Assembly: GCA_023382795.1 (NCBI GenBank)
Contig: JAHDWT010000003.1
Span: forward strand, 56,339 to 120,338
Source: Candidatus Babelota bacterium
GTDB taxonomy: Bacteria > Babelota > Babeliae > Babelales > Vermiphilaceae
DNA: 64,000 nt
Reading direction: 5' to 3'
The notes below the pieces were generated by a model. The model did no database searches. It was not told the DNA's origin and saw only the letters and a list, made by a program, of their open reading frames with translations. A program made the translations under genes and the position numbers. Below are positions 59,511-64,000 of this stretch, piece after piece (position 1 is the first letter of the stretch; each line of letters opens with the position of its first letter).

Positions 59511-60953
59511 TCACTTGTGTAATTTAAATTTTTTAAATGCCACTAGACTCATCATCAACAACATGAATCCGCCGCGAAATCGGCTAATTTGCGAGGTACC
59601 ATATGATCTGCTCTTATAGTGTACGGGCATATCAACAATTTTGCGGTTAAGCTTGGCAGCTCCAAAAAGCAAATCAAAATCACCAAACGGATCAAACTCT
59701 CCAAAATAAGATCGATTACACACTATATCCTGGTAATCTTTTTTAAAAAGCACTTTGGTTCCACATAACGTATCAGTAATACGCTGACCCAGAAGCCAGG
59801 TAAAAAGTAGGGAAAATCCGTGATTGACAAGAAAATTGAGCGGGCGCATTGCTTGTTGCTCCATGCCGTAAATGAGCCGAGAACCATTAATAAGCTCTCC
59901 CTTACCGCGAAGCAATGCTTCCAAAAATTTAGGCAACTCCTCTGGCGGCATAGTCAAATCGGCATCAAGAATCATCAGTATGTCGCCCTGTGCATGCGCA
60001 AATCCCTTACGTACCGCATCGCCCTTGCCCTTACCGTCCTGCACCAGACACGAAATATTTTTTTCGGGATATTTTGCCATAACACGCTTAATTTCATCGA
60101 GAGTGCCATCCTGCGAATGGCCTTCAACAAAAATAAATTCCATTTTTCGTCCCATCGTGGGGGTACGTATTATTGCAGCTTCAATATTATCGCGCTCATT
60201 GCGACAAGGAATAACTATTGAAACGGTGTAATCGCTCGCCCGCAATTCTTGTGGTGCTGGGCGAATGATCATCCATTCACGAAGACAAAAAAAATTAACA
60301 CCTGGCAGCAGCGCCACTATGTTATTACATAGTGCAGAAATAAGTGGCAGATATAATGATAATAATGTGTGTTTACCTCCGGTTATGTAGTCATAACCGG
60401 AAAGATATAAAAAATGTCGTAGATCATTTTTGCTTATTCGATTGCAGCTGTGTTGAAATGAAGACCGCCTGAATATGCGCAACGCTGATAGGATCCATTC
60501 CCCAAAAGAAGTATTTTTTGTCACGATAATACGCGTAGCTGGATGGCATACAAGGTGAAGTCGCTCTAACAACTCTTGTGCATCATAGAAATCTACAGTT
60601 GCCGTATCTAATATTACATAATCAAAAAGAGCATCCTGAAATAGCCCATCAAACGAATGCACAAAATTTAGATGTGGATAAGTTGATTGCACTTTATTTC
60701 GTGTTGCTTCATGTGGCTCGATACCAACGCCATACAGAGGCCGCACGGCATTCAGAAGATAGCCATTCTTACAACCAATCTGTAACACCCGCATATTTTG
60801 CGGAATCATGAAAGTAAAAAAATTGATGCTTTGCCGCTGGGAATAGCTATTTTGTGAAAAACCATTTTCCTTCACGCGCATACTAGCGTGATAAGGTTGC
60901 TGTAAAAATATATCTTTCTGCTGCTTGCGATACTTAAACGGCCGCACACTCAT
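59511..60953 (-). CDS. Fusion of a SAM methyltransferase-like domain and a GT2 glycosyltransferase
   Basis: 480 residues. N-terminal half (about 40-190): methyltransferase fold with MRVLQIGCKNGYLLNAVRPLYGVGIEPH and LFDYVILDTATVDFYD. C-terminal half (about 240-480): GT2 of the dolichol-phosphate-mannose-synthase type with YTVSIVIPCRNERDNIEAAI, FIFVEGHSQDGT, metal site MILDADLTMPPEELP and a final hydrophobic helix. It may modify and transfer the same sugar. It overlaps the upstream exported GT-like gene by 20 bases. The domain pair is not a standard one I know by name. Confidence 0.8.
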   Translation of the reverse strand: MSVRPFKYRKQQKDIFLQQPYHASMRVKENGFSQNSYSQRQSINFFTFMIPQNMRVLQIGCKNGYLLNAVRPLYGVGIEPHEATRNKVQSTYPHLNFVHSFDGLFQDALFDYVILDTATVDFYDAQELLERLHLVCHPATRIIVTKNTSFGEWILSALRIFRRSSFQHSCNRISKNDLRHFLYLSGYDYITGGKHTLLSLYLPLISALCNNIVALLPGVNFFCLREWMIIRPAPQELRASDYTVSIVIPCRNERDNIEAAIIRTPTMGRKMEFIFVEGHSQDGTLDEIKRVMAKYPEKNISCLVQDGKGKGDAVRKGFAHAQGDILMILDADLTMPPEELPKFLEALLRGKGELINGSRLIYGMEQQAMRPLNFLVNHGFSLLFTWLLGQRITDTLCGTKVLFKKDYQDIVCNRSYFGEFDPFGDFDLLFGAAKLNRKIVDMPVHYKSRSYGTSQISRFRGGFMLLMMSLVAFKKFKLHK

Positions 60954-62121
60954 CCTTTACCCGCATACTGTATTGAGCAAGATAATCGAACACTTCATGC
61001 CAATGCTGAAGAATGTTTTCACGGTGTAATTCTCCGGCTTTTTTAACTTTATCTGCAATCTGCTCATAATTAACCGATTCAACTTTATTTTTTAGATCCT
61101 GCCAAGAATCAAAATATACAAAAAGATCGCGGAATTCATCGCAATACCAGTCACATAAATGAAAATTTGTCCTGGTAAATGAATGCAGAGGGATGCTCAT
61201 TTGATATGCTTGCGACATAAATTTTTCTGATGGGACGAAATGAACAAATCCTCTTTGCATCTGCTCAAACAGGGCCAAATTAGACCATGCGTAGGGAACA
61301 TATAATATACCCTTAAATCCTTTTAAATCATCAGGTCCATTATAAACCCCTGAATAAGTAGTAATACCCAATGTCTTGCATTGATCTTGAATATAGCGCA
61401 CATGTCGCTGTTCAAGACGTGGATACAAAAACAACGTAGTGCTCTTATTAACGGTATTAGGAATATATGATCTTGCTTGTTCAGCACTATGCCGCTCCCT
61501 TGTCCCCAATGGTCTTATGGTAAACGTATCAGCAGGTATCCCCTTACTTCGCATATAATGATGCTCATAGGGAGTATAAGAAATAATTTTAACATGAGGC
61601 ATCGTAGTTGCTCGACGAAACAAATCATAGTACTCCCTGTCTGGGAAGTTACAATCTAAACTCGCTGTATCACAGTAATCGAAACGATTACACACCCAGA
61701 TAATTAAAGGTTTTTTCCAATCATTCTGTAGAAAAATACGAGATAATGGTGCTGTATCAGAAGTAATAATAACATCAAATTGATTAAAGAAATCCTTGTG
61801 TAATTCCCAGATCGCCTTGGCTCTGTCATGACCGATGTTGTATACGGCATTTCCAGAGTCTGTTTTGCCATCGAAAAATATGAGCGGATAAGTTTCTCTA
61901 CCTAGGATGTACCATGTTGTTAATTCAAGACCAAGTTCTTCTGCAACCTCAACAAAATCATTACAACAACCCTTGTGAAAACTAAGGTGAAGGACTTTAA
62001 TTGGCCGATCACCTAAATCACGATTTATCCCACATTGCTGAGTTACCGTAATCGGCTTGGCAGCTGAAGGCATCAGAATCATAACGCATATGAAAAATCT
62101 GATAATTTTCTGTTTTAACAT
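60934..62121 (-). CDS. Exported glycosyltransferase-like protein
   Basis: 395 residues. A signal peptide covers about 5-22 (KIIRFFICVMILMPSAAKP). The mature part has KVLHLSFHKGCCNDFVEVAEELGLELT at the start, FDVIITSDTAPLSRIFL in the middle and ILYVPYAWSNLALFEQMQRGFVHFVPSEKFM late: two Rossmann-like halves as in GT-B enzymes, with an E-x-M-x-G-like element. No certain family. As with the two methyltransferases of this locus, the signal peptide is unexpected. Its 3' end overlaps the fusion gene. Confidence 0.55.
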   Translation of the reverse strand: MLKQKIIRFFICVMILMPSAAKPITVTQQCGINRDLGDRPIKVLHLSFHKGCCNDFVEVAEELGLELTTWYILGRETYPLIFFDGKTDSGNAVYNIGHDRAKAIWELHKDFFNQFDVIITSDTAPLSRIFLQNDWKKPLIIWVCNRFDYCDTASLDCNFPDREYYDLFRRATTMPHVKIISYTPYEHHYMRSKGIPADTFTIRPLGTRERHSAEQARSYIPNTVNKSTTLFLYPRLEQRHVRYIQDQCKTLGITTYSGVYNGPDDLKGFKGILYVPYAWSNLALFEQMQRGFVHFVPSEKFMSQAYQMSIPLHSFTRTNFHLCDWYCDEFRDLFVYFDSWQDLKNKVESVNYEQIADKVKKAGELHRENILQHWHEVFDYLAQYSMRVKDECAAV

Positions 62122-62140
62122 AAGACATCTAAAAGTAAGA

Positions 62141-62923
62141 TCAGGACACTCTTCTTAAAACAACTTGATACTCATCAGCTACTATCTCAAAGCCATGGTT
62201 AAGTAAGTAAGGTAAAGAATATTTAGATTTGCCCAGCCCAGAATAATCTCCAAAAAGCTTTGGCGTTTGATTTTTAACATCATCAATAAGAATCAATCCA
62301 TGTTTAGAAAGCAAACCACGTTCGACTATTATCTTTGCCTCTTCGAGTTGTAATCGCGCAGCATCCTGATTCATATTGCCTGTGTCGAGATAAATAAGAT
62401 CAATTCCCCCTGCAAACTGACAAGTACGTAAAAATTTTAGAGACGAATTATGATGGTACTGAATAATCGATGCGTATGGAGCAGTTATTATTTGACAACG
62501 CTTTAAATGGGCTAATTCTATATCTACTGTGTATATTTCAGGATGCACGTGATACAAGCACTCAGCAGCCATTCTGGTAAACGATCCGGCTCCCCAATCC
62601 CAATTTTGAGGCGCATTTGGAGTCCAATATTGTGGATTATCCTGATTACATCCTTCTAATCCCCCGTGAGTGAAGCTACGTGTCGTGCCAAGTTCAACTA
62701 TAGTTTTGCCATCATTTTTTACAAAATGCTCAAAAACTAATCTGAATGTATCAAAACGAGATTTTGGCTTTACCGAGAATGACGACCAGTCCTGCCCCTC
62801 ATAAGTACCTTGTTCTAAAAAATACTTATATTTATTTAACGTTGAATACATAATATCAACAGTATCCTGACACATAAGTACGGCATTAGTCGCAATCAGC
62901 ATGAATCCTAGTTTTTTGATCAT
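62141..62923 (-). CDS. Exported SAM methyltransferase-like protein
   Basis: 260 residues from the ATG at 62923, chosen for GGGGAG just upstream (minus strand, about 62930-62937). A signal peptide covers about 3-18 (KKLGFMLIATNAVLMC). A class I methyltransferase fold follows: KTIVELGTTRSFTHGGLEG (motif I), EIYTVDIELAHLKRCQI, FAGGIDLIYLDTGNMNQDAARLQLEEAKIIVERGLLSKHGLILIDDV. Similar proteins occur in O-antigen and capsule loci. It starts a run of three exported proteins of this operon. Confidence 0.7.
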   Translation of the reverse strand: MIKKLGFMLIATNAVLMCQDTVDIMYSTLNKYKYFLEQGTYEGQDWSSFSVKPKSRFDTFRLVFEHFVKNDGKTIVELGTTRSFTHGGLEGCNQDNPQYWTPNAPQNWDWGAGSFTRMAAECLYHVHPEIYTVDIELAHLKRCQIITAPYASIIQYHHNSSLKFLRTCQFAGGIDLIYLDTGNMNQDAARLQLEEAKIIVERGLLSKHGLILIDDVKNQTPKLFGDYSGLGKSKYSLPYLLNHGFEIVADEYQVVLRRVS

Positions 62924-63143
62924 TAAACTTCTCCCCAAAACAATGATTTATACTTTGTTTGTCACAAATAAATTTTCCTAAGCATAGCTAGTGTGATTCT
63001 ATTACCTACCATGGAAAGAAACTTTTCACAATCAAGAAAAATCGATCATGATTCTTAGGAAATCGTGTACAAATTCCTAAAGGCCGCATAACCTTACCAG
63101 ATATTTTTTGTACATTAACTTTAAGATATTTATTAAGGTAAAA

Positions 63144-64000
63144 TTATTGATTTTTTTCTTTAATTTCCTGAAACAGGTTTTGCAATGAAATACTCACATG
63201 GGGTATATTCGGATATAATTGCAATAACTTATGGCAGCTCAATTCAGCATTCGCTCTTCGCGATTTAAGCAATTCATCATGCTCTTCTATAGTAAAATTT
63301 TCCCATGTCTTACTCGGATCTATGTATTTTTTATATAGTTCCATAACTTGATTATGTGAAACGACTCCAGGGTTAACAAAATTAAAGTTTCCCTTAATAC
63401 CTTTCAATGTCATATCAATAGCTATCGGAAGTAAATCTTCAAGCATGCTCAGCGAATTCGGAATATTAACCAGTTTTTTATATTGGATAATTTTACCCAC
63501 AAACCCCTTGTCAAGCTCCGCTGATACGGGCATCTTTATGCGCAAATTCAGTACATTTGGATAGACTAAAATTAATTTTTCCATAATAATTTTGCTTCGA
63601 GAATAAAACGATCCAGCAAAATTCGGTTCGTCTTCCTCAGTAAAACCTATACAACTCCACATAGGATGATGCTCATCATATTCATAAATACAACCAGTGC
63701 TAATATTGGTAACATGCAAGCCATAAATGAAGCCAATATCAACTAAATTAAGAACACCCAATACGTTGGTGCGAACAATTTCTTGCTTATGTTCTTCGCA
63801 CCAGTCAACATTTGGCTTCCCCGTTATGCCTGCTGCGTTGATTATACAGTCTGGTTTCACTCGAACAACCTCTGCAATCAAATCTTGACGATTTTCAAGC
63901 CGAGATGCCGCACATATAGGTTCATGTCCACAAGAATTCAATAACTTAGAGCTTATCCGAAAATTCCAATAAGTTTAAAATTATGAATGGCAGAGGCTAA
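63144..64000 (-). CDS. NAD-dependent sugar reductase (RmlD/UER1-like SDR), frameshifted, 5' end outside window
   Basis: The main frame (63144-63941, open to about 63970) encodes most of an extended SDR: SRLENRQDLIAEVVRVKPDCIINAAGITGKPNVDWCE, STGCIYEYDEHHP, catalytic YSRSK and a C-terminal substrate region. It matches best what I know of plant-type UDP/dTDP-rhamnose epimerase-reductases. The nucleotide-binding start KLIGIFG is found just upstream in another frame that runs to the window edge. A second GGAT at 63955-63958 would restore one frame (FGWISSKLL), so a 4-base deletion is likely. It would make a deoxysugar nucleotide for this locus. Confidence 0.7.

Overview
The window reads as chromosome of a host-dependent, Gram-negative-type bacterium, most likely Candidatus Dependentiae (TM6) or a similar protist-associated lineage. 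This placement is inferred from gene content. The genes include exported ankyrin proteins, an exported cPLA2-type phospholipase, an exported phospholipase-D-like protein, an exported HAD protein, many small signal-peptide proteins of no known family, AAA+ proteins that start with signal sequences, a TamB-type outer-membrane assembly protein and lipoproteins. No rRNA, CRISPR array or prophage was seen. No gene-free stretch exceeds about 300 bases.

Layout. 1-7.3 kb: end of an unknown gene, tamB, an exported helical protein, an exported PLD-like protein, rluD-type pseudouridine synthase, mgtE and a VOC protein. 7.5-7.7 kb: tRNA-Lys(TTT) and tRNA-Glu(TTC) behind one promoter. 7.8-12 kb: a copper-type island (multicopper oxidase, TolC-family lipoprotein, anchored helical protein), then an IS200/IS605 element with tnpA only (12.1-12.7 kb). 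12.8-15.9 kb: small accessory genes (SAP/DUF6434-like, MazG-like, GNAT, small membrane proteins). 15.9-23.1 kb, mostly minus strand: mutL, PilN- and PilM-like genes, prmC, an exported HAD protein, ftsY, a HAS-barrel-like protein and rnhB. 23.1-29.8 kb: an XRE-S24 regulator, rpsF-rpsR, typA, truA, a GNAT protein and gpmI. 30-38.8 kb: small exported proteins, rsmE, an ankyrin protein, and a cobalamin group (ATP:cob(I)alamin adenosyltransferase, ECF-S-like membrane protein, class II ribonucleotide reductase), then nusB, efp and a Cys-rich exported protein.

38.9-46 kb is the most unusual part. Six minus-strand genes lie together: a large membrane protein ending in a toxin-like module, a 100-residue protein directly behind it that could be its immunity partner, an exported AAA-like protein without a Walker A motif, an exported AAA+ ATPase with intact Walker motifs, and two coiled-coil proteins. 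One coiled-coil protein is a copy of the AAA+ protein's tail. The other has its signal peptide cut off by an apparent one-base frameshift.

46-64 kb: glyA and an FKBP lipoprotein, then a surface-glycan locus: a polyprenol-phosphate-type GT2, a frameshifted multi-pass glycosyltransferase-like protein, an exported phospholipase, an ankyrin protein, a flippase, and a minus-strand operon-like run (SDR reductase, two exported methyltransferases, an exported GT-like protein, a methyltransferase-GT2 fusion, asnB, GT-B and GT2 enzymes). The flippase, glycosyltransferases and sugar-nucleotide-type reductase suggest assembly of a decorated cell-envelope or secreted glycan. Several members carrying signal peptides is unexpected for cytosolic chemistry.

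Three genes show apparent single-event frameshifts (near 39944, 48801 and 63956). They could be early gene decay, slippage or assembly errors.
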